Of a stretch of 64,000 nucleotides of DNA, positions 1 to 8,836 are shown piece by piece. The position numbers were made by a program, and so were the translations under genes. Numbering within the stretch: position 1 is the first letter of the stretch; each line of letters opens with the position of its first letter. The notes beneath the pieces were generated by a model that made no database searches, was not told the origin of the DNA, and was given only the letters and a program-made list of their open reading frames with translations. This DNA comes from Nodosilinea sp. LEGE 06152. GTDB lineage: Bacteria; Cyanobacteriota; Cyanobacteriia; Phormidesmidales; Phormidesmidaceae. The stretch is from NCBI RefSeq assembly GCF_015207525.1, contig NZ_JADEWR010000025.1, positions 1 through 64,000 of the forward strand. The letters run 5' to 3'.

Positions 1-1
1 T

Positions 2-112
2 CCCAATTCTCAATTAGCAACGGGGTTTGAATTACTCACCGAGCGCATGAATCAGTTTTACTGCCCACTGGTTCAACAGCTCCAATCAAAGCAACTCTTT
101 TCCTCCGCTTGA
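2..112 (+). CDS. C-terminal tail of an unidentified gene cut by the window edge
   Basis: An open frame enters from the left edge and ends at TGA 110-112, giving 36 residues that begin PNSQLATGFELL and end QLFSSA. The tail is soluble and mildly amphipathic with no recognisable motif. It lies on the same strand as the CAP-domain remnant that follows. I do not recognise the family, and the start lies outside the window. Confidence 0.4.
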   Translation, partial: PNSQLATGFELLTERMNQFYCPLVQQLQSKQLFSSA

Positions 113-165
113 AGTGACAGAAGAGGGATAAGCTTCGACATCCCTCCTCTAATCCTCACTGGGCT

Positions 166-729
166 GTGGTTCTCTCGGCCCTGGTGTTTGGTAGTTATGC
201 CCTAGTCCAACTCAACCAGCTATTTTCCCAAAACAATGGTGCGGGTGGCCCTGGCTGGGCGATCGGTTAACCTCAGACTCAATGGAACTTTCGCCTAGGT
301 AATCAGGAGTTGCCGGAACTCAGAGCCCTGGCCCTAGAGTTGGTGAATCGCGATCGCCAGGTGAATGGCCTACCGCCCCTCGTAGAAGATCCATTACTCT
401 CTCAGGTGGCTCAGGAACACGCAGAGGACATGCTCAAGCGTCAGTTCTACGACCACGTTAACCCCGAGGGTCTTGACCCCTCTGACCGCTTCATGGCTAC
501 GGGTAGCAACGTTGGGGCCGGGGAAAACATCATGCAGCAAAAGGGGGGAGTGCCAGTAGCCCTCTCCTTTGGCCTGGTCGAGGAATATCAGAAGGGGTGG
601 ATGTACAGTCCTGGCCATCGAGAGAATCTGCTAACACAGCACTACACCTCCTTTGGCTATGGCATCGTGGCTAATGCCCTAGGGACTGAAATCTATGCCG
701 TGCAAATGTTTAGCTTTCCAGCACAGTAG
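166..729 (+). pseudogene. CAP/SCP-domain secreted protein split by an in-frame stop
   Basis: Translation from TTG 310 gives a 139-residue CAP (SCP/PR-1) domain: ALELVNRDR at the N-terminus, the HAEDM and YDHVNPEG segments, GENI, SPGHRENLL, and a closing YAVQMFSF strand. CAP proteins are normally exported. Reading the same frame upstream gives a hydrophobic stretch (AVVLSALVFGSYALVQL) from GTG 166, the expected signal or anchor, but TAA at 268-270 interrupts it about 13 codons before TTG 310. No other stop separates the two pieces, and no ATG opens the hydrophobic segment after TGA 115-117. The simplest reading is a recently inactivated gene. A cytoplasmic CAP domain started at TTG 310, stop readthrough or a sequencing error remain possible. 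Confidence 0.6.
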
Positions 730-772
730 GCACAGGTAAAGGTCTACTCTCCTGCCAACTGCCTCCATTCCG

Positions 773-991
773 CTAGAGCCAATGCAACCAGATCTGCAAC
801 TGACTCAAACTGTGGTCGATAGCCCATTCGAGAACAACGAGCTGCTGTTCTGGGGTGGTGGACAGGATGTCGCAGATTTGGCCCTTGATGATGTACTGAC
901 GGGCCAGGGGCTTGAGGTTGAATAATGGCTCTAATCTCGCCCAAATGAACTCTTCTAGGTCGAACTCACTGCTGAATACCCAATCTGTCAT
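773..991 (-). CDS. Short protein resembling the start of a PD-(D/E)XK-type domain, probably truncated
   Basis: The 72-residue reading starts at ATG 991, preceded by AGAGAAG, in preference to TTG 1018, which would add nine residues and overlap the upstream gene. The N-terminus (SSEFDLEEFIWARLEPLFNL) and the strand pair around ICDIL and LVVLE look like the D and E strands of a RecB/NucS-like nuclease fold. The lysine expected after the acid is absent (E-W-A where E-x-K would be expected) and the protein stops soon after. It could be a truncated nuclease remnant. The family resemblance is from memory and weak. Confidence 0.35.
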   Translation of the reverse strand: MTDWVFSSEFDLEEFIWARLEPLFNLKPLARQYIIKGQICDILSTTPEQQLVVLEWAIDHSLSQLQIWLHWL

Positions 992-1014
992 AGCTTCTCT
1001 GGATCGATGAGTCG

Positions 1015-1446
1015 TCAATCCCCAGACTTGCAGCGCACCCGCGAACCCTCACCGATCGCATTGGTCGGGTAGCTCTGAAAGACTCGCTTTACTCCCTCCT
1101 CATACCCTTCAAAGGTATAGGCGGCGGCGGTGGTCAGCAGCGCCTCGATCAGCTTCTGGGTGAAGAAGGGCGACACGGTAAAAAACCGCAGGGCTTTGAC
1201 GGTCATCTCGGGCCACTCGGTCAAAATGACGCTGATGCCTAGACGGGTCTCGGGGGTAGTCCTGAAGTCGTCAAAGTGGGGGAGAGCCTCGGGGTGAAAG
1301 CGGGCTAGGTGGAAGGGGCATTCATGCCAGGGCAGTACCACTTTCCCCTGCGGTGGTTGACCAAAGCCTTTCGCGCCTACAACCTCAAACACTCGAAAGC
1401 AGACAAAGGGCATCGACTCAACCACGTTCAGCCCAAATTCAAACAC
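1015..1446 (-). CDS. Hypothetical protein, 143 aa
   Basis: The open frame starts at GTG 1446 and ends at TGA 1015-1017, overlapping the possible TTG start of the next gene. It has ordinary protein composition, with aromatic segments such as KALRFFTVSPFFTQKLIEAL and TFEGYEEGVKRVF, no signal peptide and no membrane span. I do not recognise it. It is divergent from the pPIWI_RE operon at 1538 across a 91-bp spacer that carries operator-like palindromes, so it may share that control region. Confidence 0.4.
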   Translation of the reverse strand: MFEFGLNVVESMPFVCFRVFEVVGAKGFGQPPQGKVVLPWHECPFHLARFHPEALPHFDDFRTTPETRLGISVILTEWPEMTVKALRFFTVSPFFTQKLIEALLTTAAAYTFEGYEEGVKRVFQSYPTNAIGEGSRVRCKSGD

Positions 1447-1493
1447 CCCATGCTCTATCCCTCTGAGAGCTTTGCAGTTTTAAATTTGTGAGC

Positions 1494-1537
1494 TATAGTT
1501 ACTACTATAAAAATTCAGATTTTTGAGGTAGTAACTA
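1494..1537 (+). promoter_or_regulatory. Promoter/operator region of the pPIWI_RE operon
   Basis: TAGTTACTAC at 1496-1505 and GTAGTAACTA at 1528-1537 form a perfect 10-bp inverted repeat that ends exactly before the GTG start at 1538. Each arm is itself nearly palindromic (TAGTnACTA), so they may be two operator copies about 33 bp apart. TATAGT/ACTATA (1494-1499, 1504-1509) and AAAAAT/ATTTTT are nested inside. Regulator binding is inferred; no regulator gene is adjacent. Confidence 0.5.
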
Positions 1538-2671
1538 GTGGTGAAGGTAGAGATGCCCGCTCTTGAACAAATTTCTGCTGGGCTAATTCAAGTTGCTCAA
1601 CGCCGGGGGCAGCTTTACCCGTATCCTCAAAGCCTGCAATTGGGGTACGACAAAGTGGTCCTAAGTTTCCTTCTAGGTGAGGAACCAGAACAGGCACCGT
1701 GTAGCCTCCCAGACTTTTATGAGCAATGGTGTGAAAAACCCTTCAGCGAGTGGAATGTAGAAGTTGATGCTGAAATTGACGTAGAAAACACACTGCTGTT
1801 TTTTGGAGAGCCAACCGAGATCACGATTGAGCTGGCGGAAGCCTTCGGCGGGAGTGTGTTTTCTCAGGAGCAGTCCAGGATTGCATCTACCTTACTCCAG
1901 CGTTGTCAGTCTCACTCTCAGGGGGTGCAACTCTACGCCAAATTCCGAAGATTCATCATTGAGCATCCTGTTCTCACTGAGCAAGAGTTTGTGGAGGCAA
2001 AAGGGTTATTTGGACTTGGAGTGGGATTAGCTGATTTATTAGAGGAGTGTTATGAGCCTGCGCCTAGTTGTCACCAATGGCAAGGAAATTTCTATGCTTG
2101 CCCATACTGTCATGCTCTGACAGCTGTAGCTTATGAGCAAGTTATTGCGAATCCGGATTGTAACCGATGTCCATCGGGGCGCAGGCTAAAACGAAAAGTC
2201 AAGCTAGACTCATCTATTTTGAAGCTTAGGCGGGGAATTGAACGTTTCTGGTTCTACCCAGGACGCGCGGAAGTTCGTCTCTACGAGAGGTTTGTGGAAT
2301 TGGGCCTTGAAGTTGAGCTTTACCCATCTTGTGATTGCTATGACTTACGGGTCACATTTCCAGATGGCGAGGTTTGGGCAATCGACTTAAAAGATTATTC
2401 CAACCCCTATTTATTAGTGAAGCATTTAGGTGATAAACTACTTCCCCCCAGCCCAACCTGGGATCTTGGTTATATCATCATTCCTAATGAGCGGAAGCGT
2501 GACCGTCCTGCCTATCTCAAAGAATTGAAGTCCCGATGGCGATGGCAAAATATCAAGCCAATGTTTGACGACGCTGTTTTTGCTTTAGCAAAGAAGAAGC
2601 TTAGTCTCCAAACCGCAGAATCGACTCAAAGATCCGACCGGGAAAGGAAGGTGAAGCATGAGAGAGACTAG
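1538..2671 (+). CDS. Restriction-endonuclease-fold protein of the pPIWI_RE three-gene island
   Basis: 377 residues, first gene of a three-gene operon. A zinc-ribbon-like CPYC (188-191) and C208-x2-C211 pair sits in the middle. The C-terminal third has a PD-(D/E)XK arrangement: E250 in the helix RLYERF, D269 in YDLRVTF, and D283-L-K285 in AIDLKD. This matches the REase-fold partner described for the pPIWI_RE island. The N-terminal ~180 residues carry no motif I know. The predicted role is nuclease of a defence complex with the helicase and PIWI proteins. The last 14 bases overlap the helicase start, indicating translational coupling. Start GTG 1538 is directly followed by a second GTG at 1541, so the exact N-terminus is uncertain. 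Confidence 0.8.
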   Translation: MVKVEMPALEQISAGLIQVAQRRGQLYPYPQSLQLGYDKVVLSFLLGEEPEQAPCSLPDFYEQWCEKPFSEWNVEVDAEIDVENTLLFFGEPTEITIELAEAFGGSVFSQEQSRIASTLLQRCQSHSQGVQLYAKFRRFIIEHPVLTEQEFVEAKGLFGLGVGLADLLEECYEPAPSCHQWQGNFYACPYCHALTAVAYEQVIANPDCNRCPSGRRLKRKVKLDSSILKLRRGIERFWFYPGRAEVRLYERFVELGLEVELYPSCDCYDLRVTFPDGEVWAIDLKDYSNPYLLVKHLGDKLLPPSPTWDLGYIIIPNERKRDRPAYLKELKSRWRWQNIKPMFDDAVFALAKKKLSLQTAESTQRSDRERKVKHERD

Positions 2672-5600
2672 AAGTTGGCGATCATCAGCCGCACAAACAT
2701 TACGTAAACAAGCCAATTTACCGAAAGATCATATTGAAGCGCTCTTGGATGTGGAGCTTTGCTTGTTTGCGGTTGAGAAATTGGGATTACAGGATGAGTT
2801 GGATACAGCAACTTCTGCATGGCTACTGATTTCTAGCCGGTTCTATCTGTTTCCCACGTTAAATTCATTATTGGATACCACCGAAGCAAAACGAACCCTA
2901 TTCAACTTAAGGCAGCTGCTCCCTTATATTACGAACGAGGATATTGCAGAGCAGTTGGTGCGGGTCTACCGACAAATTCCGTCAAAGTTTCGAGCTTATG
3001 AACTTGATGATGCCTATCGATTCTCTAGGAAACCAATGCCCTCAATTTGGGGTAATCGTTTTGAGCGCTTTGAGGATCTATTAGGAAATAAGCTGAGATA
3101 TCGCAGCCGGGTGGTTCAATATGCTGAACCTGGACAGGAATATCGATTCAGGTTTGAGGAAAACACATATAGCGTTAAAATCCCGCAAGAACTGCCCATG
3201 TGTCAAGGGAATGGGATATCACTCCATCGGGAGAATGTTAAGTCTATCTCTGTAACGCGAAAGGAAATGCAGGATGCTGCACAGCTTCTGGATAAATGCT
3301 GCGGTAGCAATTACATTAATCGGCTGAACAATATCATCTTTGAGAACTTTCAGGGGATGGGCTTTGCATCAACGGATGAGATTGTGTTTGACGGTGTTAG
3401 ACACATGGTTGGACTCCTGAATGCAGGTAAATCAACCCTGATGGAAATATTGACGGTTGCAGTAGTACAAAAAGGATATCGGGTTGGTATTGTTCTGAGT
3501 GAGGTTGTAACTTGTCTCAGAATGGCAAGTTTGCTTAAAAAAGTTGGGTTACGAGTTTCCGTTGTGATGGGACAGCGAAACCGTAAATCGCATTTAGAAA
3601 ACTGGCACAGTGTTGATGGAGGGTTAGATGGCTTTGAACATTTATCTACAGCCTGCCCACTAAGCCAGTACTTCCAACCTTCTGTACCCTCCTCACCTCC
3701 ATGCTTTAATCTCAAGAAAATTGAGGAAGAAGAGGGTAATAACAAGGATAAAGAGGGAGAACGGATTTGCCCTTTAGTTGGACAATGTCCTAGGCATCGA
3801 GATGTCAATCAGCTTGCCAACGCCGACATTATCCTGACGACAACGGCTGCTGCTATATTTACGCGACCACTACCTCACGTCAGCCCACAGTCAATTACCT
3901 ATTATGAATTGATGTATCGCACGTGCAACGTGGTTTTCTTCGATGAGTGCGATAAAATTCAGGCTAATTTAGATTCAACATTTCTTCCAGCAATCAAACT
4001 GATTGCCCGTGGTAGTAATGGATTTCTCGATCAGGTTGTAACTTGGACTCGATCTCAAAAACTTCGCAATTCTAGGAGTGATTTGCGGCAGATTGTTTTT
4101 GGACAATTCAATCATGCGTTGCAAAACGCTGATGCACTGGTTGATAACATCTGCACTCAGTTACAAGTTTCACCCAATGAAAGTGAGTGGTTAGCAGAGA
4201 AGTTTTTTACCTGCTCATTCTTAGCAAGGAGTTTTGTTCTAGAGATTGCCAAAGCCGAAGGAATTGATACAGATGCAAATACCTTTATCCTGGATAAGAA
4301 TGCTGTTTATCAGGAGTTAGCTGAGTTTCTGTTGGGAGATTGGAAAAGCTCTTGGTTAGCTGAGTATGCGATGCGGTTGGCACATGAGAATTGGCAAGAG
4401 CAACAGACAACAATCGCAAGCATTGAGAAAGAACTCATACAAAGGGGTTGGCTGAAAGCAGTTGAGGATAAGTGGGGTTTCAGTTGTCGATTTGCTCTAT
4501 TTCTAAAGCTGGTACTTTTTGTCTCATTCTTTCAACAGTCCGTAAACACTGCCTATGGACTTACAGAACAGACATATGGTGCTGATGAAATTGTGTTCTT
4601 TAACCGAATTCCTCGTGACTTTTATGGATTAACTCCAGGGTTGGCGTCAGGCTTAGTATGTGGGTTTAAGCTTGAACAACAACAAGACCAGCTAACACTT
4701 TGGTATTTTCAGGCTCTTGGGCAAGGACGCTGGCTGCTGGAAAACTTTTCTCAAGTGTTTGCTGATGAAGGCACTCAAGGTGCTCATGCTTTGCTACTAA
4801 GCGGCACAAGCTGGGCCGGGGAAAGTCCTATCTACAACGTTGACCTACCAGTTGATTACCTGTTACGTCCTAAAGAGCATCAAGCTATAGAAGCAGTCTC
4901 ACAAAGCAACTTCTATTTCTCTCCGTGCTACTGGCCTGATGGAAAGGCAGTGCGCGTTTCTGGAGTTGAAGATAAAGAAGATTCTTTATTGCAGGTCGTA
5001 CGATCTCTGCTACGACAAACGGATATTTTACAACGAGATTTTGATACCCTGCCATCAGGTCGCCAACGTCTCATTTGGTACGTCAACAGTTATAAACAGG
5101 TTGAATTCGTTCATAATGCCGTACTAACGCTTGATACGAGTCGAGATTGGAACCATCGTGTTGCAGCTTTGACTGCTCGCTCACCTTTGGAAGATGTGGA
5201 TGAATCGTTGATTGCCCGTGGCAACATTGAGAATTTTGCCAACACGAATCGAGCCATTTTGATTGCACCAATTGCAGCGATCGGTAGAGGTAAGAATATT
5301 TTGAACGATCAAGGGTTAAGTGCTTTTGGAGGTGCTTACTTTTTAGTACGCCCCCATCCTGCTTCGGATGACCTCGATTATAAATTCCGCTTGGCGCTTT
5401 GCGAGGAAAGAAAAGCGATCTTGGAAGAACGTGAAAAAGGTCTACGAGATGCGTGTGAATCCTGGCGTAGTGAGGGTTATAGCATCTTTCTAAAGAATCT
5501 TGACACAGTCTTGCGGTATTCAAATCGCGGAATGACCAAGGAGATTAGGGAAGGACTAATTTGGACCCAAATGGTGCTCACTTGGCAAGCGATCGCCCGC

Positions 5601-5834
5601 ACCATTCGCGGAAATCAACCGACTCTAATTCGGTTTATTGATGCTGCTTGGGCACCTAATCTTGCACTTGGCAAGCCTGAAACAGCTCAAGAATCGTTGT
5701 TGAAAGGCTTTGAATACGTCCTTCGTCCCTATTTGTCAAAGACCAAAACTAGCTATAACGCTCGTGATTTAGCGTTAGTTCGGTCACTTTACGCCCCTTT
5801 CTATCGTGCTTTGGAGAAAATTGATGGCTTATAA
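2658..5834 (+). CDS. DinG/XPD-like Fe-S helicase of the pPIWI_RE island
   Basis: 1058 residues. Walker A is GLLNAGKST (about 251-259) and motif II is FFDECDK (D429-E-C-D). Between them lie four cysteines (C333, C349, C371, C377), the last two in CPLVGQCP, followed by NADIILTTTAAAIF. That is the position and context of the 4Fe-4S domain of XPD/DinG helicases. The N-terminal ~240 residues precede the helicase core and probably correspond to island-specific accessory domains. A second RecA-like half lies near 810-960. The Walker A has N-A-G where G-T-G is common, so activity is likely but not certain. It overlaps both neighbours, consistent with one mRNA and one complex. The proposed role is unwinding nucleic acid for the PIWI and REase partners. 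Confidence 0.82.
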   Translation: MRETRSWRSSAAQTLRKQANLPKDHIEALLDVELCLFAVEKLGLQDELDTATSAWLLISSRFYLFPTLNSLLDTTEAKRTLFNLRQLLPYITNEDIAEQLVRVYRQIPSKFRAYELDDAYRFSRKPMPSIWGNRFERFEDLLGNKLRYRSRVVQYAEPGQEYRFRFEENTYSVKIPQELPMCQGNGISLHRENVKSISVTRKEMQDAAQLLDKCCGSNYINRLNNIIFENFQGMGFASTDEIVFDGVRHMVGLLNAGKSTLMEILTVAVVQKGYRVGIVLSEVVTCLRMASLLKKVGLRVSVVMGQRNRKSHLENWHSVDGGLDGFEHLSTACPLSQYFQPSVPSSPPCFNLKKIEEEEGNNKDKEGERICPLVGQCPRHRDVNQLANADIILTTTAAAIFTRPLPHVSPQSITYYELMYRTCNVVFFDECDKIQANLDSTFLPAIKLIARGSNGFLDQVVTWTRSQKLRNSRSDLRQIVFGQFNHALQNADALVDNICTQLQVSPNESEWLAEKFFTCSFLARSFVLEIAKAEGIDTDANTFILDKNAVYQELAEFLLGDWKSSWLAEYAMRLAHENWQEQQTTIASIEKELIQRGWLKAVEDKWGFSCRFALFLKLVLFVSFFQQSVNTAYGLTEQTYGADEIVFFNRIPRDFYGLTPGLASGLVCGFKLEQQQDQLTLWYFQALGQGRWLLENFSQVFADEGTQGAHALLLSGTSWAGESPIYNVDLPVDYLLRPKEHQAIEAVSQSNFYFSPCYWPDGKAVRVSGVEDKEDSLLQVVRSLLRQTDILQRDFDTLPSGRQRLIWYVNSYKQVEFVHNAVLTLDTSRDWNHRVAALTARSPLEDVDESLIARGNIENFANTNRAILIAPIAAIGRGKNILNDQGLSAFGGAYFLVRPHPASDDLDYKFRLALCEERKAILEEREKGLRDACESWRSEGYSIFLKNLDTVLRYSNRGMTKEIREGLIWTQMVLTWQAIARTIRGNQPTLIRFIDAAWAPNLALGKPETAQESLLKGFEYVLRPYLSKTKTSYNARDLALVRSLYAPFYRALEKIDGL

Positions 5835-8475
5835 ACAGATTCAATTGATGGCACTAACAGTACCAAATCGGTTGGTTTTACCATTCAGTTTGTATGCTAT
5901 TACAGTTCCTCAGAAATGGAAGGAACTATTTAATCGGTTGCAAAAACATAAGTTGGGAAAGACTTATGTTCTACCTCCTGTTGAGTCATTGAATCCTGTC
6001 ATCCAACTATTGTTTGAGGACATCCTTTTCTTTCAAAAAGGAGCGTTCAAACTGGGTCGTAGCGTAAACTGGCTTTATTGCAAAACCAACAAGGTTTCCA
6101 CTCAAAAAATTGCTGAAGTAATTAAAACATGGCTTAGAATTTCATTTGAAAATTCCAACTTTCTGACGGATGAAGACGTTGCTCAGATTCAGGCGATTTC
6201 TGGTGATGATCTTCGGTTTGAGCAGGTTTCTATACCTGATCCAGTTTGGAAGATTGTAGACGGTAAGTTAGAAATTGATAACCTATTTTATAGTTTGTTT
6301 CCCTATCTTTGTGCTTCTGCTGTTGCATCTGGTTCATTTTCTTTGATTAATCCCTCAACTGGAAATGTTTCTGAGGAAGTTATCTTCTACCCAAGTGCTT
6401 TAGAGGGAGAGGGAATTGACGAAGCAATTAGCTGGCCTCCTATTCCAGTTAAACGCCCTCGTAAAAGGAAGGGTAGCAATCAACAGGAAGAAGTTGTTCA
6501 CTACTACTCATATCGGCTAAAATTTGCGTTGCACTATGATACAGGCGGTTTTCCTTATCTAATTTGTGATGCTGGTATTAGGCGCTGGGTAAGTTGGCCA
6601 TTGGGTTATCTTCCTTCTTCAACTAGTGTCTGTATCAAGCCTATAGGTGCAACTCAATTTGCCGCTTGTAAGCTCCGGTATGCAGGCAAGGAAAGGGGGA
6701 TTGAGTTTGAGAATAATTTAATTCGTCTTTTGCAAGAACTTAAGTACCAAAATCGCTTCGCTGTGGAAGATGTAATTGCAAGCCCTTACAAAAACAGTGA
6801 GCTTGCATGGGCGACTGTTTATAACAATCAGATGTCAACTTCTCACAATGTAAATCCTGGGTTCTTTCCCGTTGATATTGTGATGTTTCAACAAGCTTGC
6901 ATCGAGCGATTTCAGCAAATTTTAGGGGCAGAATTTTCCTTACTAGAGCCGTATCCTCGGTGTTCCAATGATAAGGTTTTAAGGCAGGTAAGCTCTGCTT
7001 ACAGCAAAATTGAGGAATTTGTGAAATCCCACTTTACTTCCGTGACAACTGCTCCTCCATTCTATATTCCGCCTAATTTGAGACTAGTTTTACTAGCGCA
7101 GAGCCAAGAGTCCAAGGATTTAATTGTTCCGTTGGCTAAGAAGTACGGCATCACAGATGTGGAAATCTATGATCTGGGTATTTTAGGGGCAGAATTATCT
7201 GGCACATCTTGGAGAAATGAGTGCAGCAATAGAATTCGAAAGTTTCAACAAATTCTCCCCGCCTCTCCCCCAAATCAGAAAACACTTACCCTAATCGAGA
7301 TTCTGCCTAAGGAGATGTTTTGGCAGGATTCGAAGAAAGACCCAAAGCCTTGCTTCCGACCTGCCTTAGCGGCATTAGGTAGTGTTACTGATCACTTTGA
7401 GCCGAAAGCGAAAGATGACGCTGAAGATTTCCTAGATTTAGAAGCGTTGAATGAAGAAATAACCCGTCGCGAGAATGAGAAGTCAGATGAATCAGAGGAT
7501 AAACCTTTCAAAACTCCATCTCTCAAAAGCAATTTTTCTTATCGAGTTGAGAACACGCTGCTAACTGGTTTATCGATGGTGGGTACTTATGTGTATCCAA
7601 GTTTCACCGCTGAAAATTTTCCAACTCATGTTGCAAGTGTAGGAATTTATTTAATTCCGTTTTACCTTGGTGAAAAAACGGAATATCTTCCTGTTGCAGT
7701 ATGTATAAGCAAAGAAGGAGTTACAGCTAAAGCTTATGGACACAGTGATTGGTTAGATTTTCATTCTTTCCAAGTCCATATGTGTACAGGAAAAACATTT
7801 CAACCTATTAAGTTAAACAAAGCTGCTATTCAGGCGTGGGTATTTAACAACTTGTTTCAAGAGGCAAAGCAACCCACCTTATTCTGTTTTGATGCTGCAA
7901 ATTTGCATACAAGAGGATTAGACTTCTTACAAAAGAAGCAATGGCAAAAGCATACCCTTACCTTTAATACTGGGGACGAGTCAGTTTCCATTCCGCTTCG
8001 GAAATATCCTCACATTCGAGTTGCATCAGTTATTACTCCTGCCACTTCGCAAGTTCCTCTATATCGAGCACTTAATAAGCACGGTGAATTGGCTGGTCAT
8101 ACAGAAGGGGTATTTTATCCTCCTTCGCAGGGAGATGAGTGTGGGCACTATTACCTCAGTAATCAACGCCCTGATTCACGAAGTGGTGGAATCTTGCAGG
8201 AAAGTAAGCTGCTACCAATGTTTCAAACGAGAGGGAAAAATGCTGGAAAGCCTAGGAAGCCAAAACCTCATGCTCAAGGGTACAACCCTCGTGGCATATT
8301 TCTGAACCTGACATTACAAGAGAATGATCGCTTTAGTGATTGGGCAAGTTTTGTTCAATGTTTACGACTTTATGGGCTAATACACTACCTAGGTGCCACA
8401 ATTCTTCCCGCTCCTTTGCATTTAGCTGCTGGACTCGATAGCTACCGGCCCATACATGCTCTTGGTAAACCATAA
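5824..8475 (+). CDS. pPIWI_RE-family prokaryotic PIWI (RNase H fold) protein
   Basis: 883 residues from ATG 5824, chosen because GGAG lies 9 bases upstream; an in-frame ATG at 5806 would add six residues. The C-terminal region has the RNase H-fold features of this family: a hydrophobic strand then D690 in FDAANLHTRG with R697, E793 in ILQESKLL, and a final block NPRGIFLNLTLQEND...LRLYG...LPAPLHLA. I recognise this last block as typical of the pPIWI_RE RNase H domain. The N-terminal ~550 residues fit the long module preceding it. Family work predicted that these proteins act with a DinG-type helicase and a REase against invading DNA, perhaps at RNA-DNA hybrids. Assigning R697 and E793 as the family's named R and E is my inference. 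The gene closes the operon. Confidence 0.83.
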   Translation: MAYKQIQLMALTVPNRLVLPFSLYAITVPQKWKELFNRLQKHKLGKTYVLPPVESLNPVIQLLFEDILFFQKGAFKLGRSVNWLYCKTNKVSTQKIAEVIKTWLRISFENSNFLTDEDVAQIQAISGDDLRFEQVSIPDPVWKIVDGKLEIDNLFYSLFPYLCASAVASGSFSLINPSTGNVSEEVIFYPSALEGEGIDEAISWPPIPVKRPRKRKGSNQQEEVVHYYSYRLKFALHYDTGGFPYLICDAGIRRWVSWPLGYLPSSTSVCIKPIGATQFAACKLRYAGKERGIEFENNLIRLLQELKYQNRFAVEDVIASPYKNSELAWATVYNNQMSTSHNVNPGFFPVDIVMFQQACIERFQQILGAEFSLLEPYPRCSNDKVLRQVSSAYSKIEEFVKSHFTSVTTAPPFYIPPNLRLVLLAQSQESKDLIVPLAKKYGITDVEIYDLGILGAELSGTSWRNECSNRIRKFQQILPASPPNQKTLTLIEILPKEMFWQDSKKDPKPCFRPALAALGSVTDHFEPKAKDDAEDFLDLEALNEEITRRENEKSDESEDKPFKTPSLKSNFSYRVENTLLTGLSMVGTYVYPSFTAENFPTHVASVGIYLIPFYLGEKTEYLPVAVCISKEGVTAKAYGHSDWLDFHSFQVHMCTGKTFQPIKLNKAAIQAWVFNNLFQEAKQPTLFCFDAANLHTRGLDFLQKKQWQKHTLTFNTGDESVSIPLRKYPHIRVASVITPATSQVPLYRALNKHGELAGHTEGVFYPPSQGDECGHYYLSNQRPDSRSGGILQESKLLPMFQTRGKNAGKPRKPKPHAQGYNPRGIFLNLTLQENDRFSDWASFVQCLRLYGLIHYLGATILPAPLHLAAGLDSYRPIHALGKP

Positions 8476-8836
8476 GAACTACCCCAATGACATTGTGTGG
8501 ATGCCTACTTAGAAAACTTTGAATTAGAACCTCTCAGAAATAAACTTTTCGAATCAACTTTTAATCGACAGAAGTCTATTCACATCCGCCATTCCGCAGG
8601 TTGACAGAGATTAATTTAGGAGATATTAGCGGCAGGCCGGGAAGCCCATGAGGCGAAGCTGCGAGCACCAAGGGCACGGCACGTACAGGCTTTTGACCCG
8701 CACCCGGCGATTGCCTATAAAGGGCACTGCTCTGCTAATCGGTGATGATTAGCTGAAACCCTTGATTGAAAAGCACTTTTGAGCGTTAGGGTTCAATTGT
8801 CTATACCCTTGCCGCATAAAGGTTGTAGCAATTCAT
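8476..8836. other. Intergenic region between convergent pPIWI_RE and BREX operons
   Basis: 361 bp without a convincing gene. A stem-loop GCTAATC-ggtgat-GATTAGC lies at 8734-8753 but lacks a T-run, so it is not a clear intrinsic terminator. AACCCT and AGGGTT (around 8757 and 8788) form a second, wider inverted repeat. A short open stretch of about 8625-8742 (ending FDPHPAIAYKGHCSANR) has protein-like composition, is GC-richer than the pPIWI_RE genes and has no start; it may be a remnant. This is a natural place for a junction between two acquired modules. Confidence 0.4.

Noticed and set aside
744..944. 66-codon minus-strand ORF overlapping the 72-aa gene
   Set aside because: Pro/His/Arg-rich alternate frame without a start signal.
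3350..3808. 152-codon minus-strand ORF opposite the pPIWI_RE helicase
   Set aside because: Ser/Leu-rich antisense reading of the Fe-S region; no ribosome-binding site.
8779..8830. GGTTCAATT motif resembling a tRNA T-arm
   Set aside because: No acceptor, anticodon or D-arm could be folded around it.
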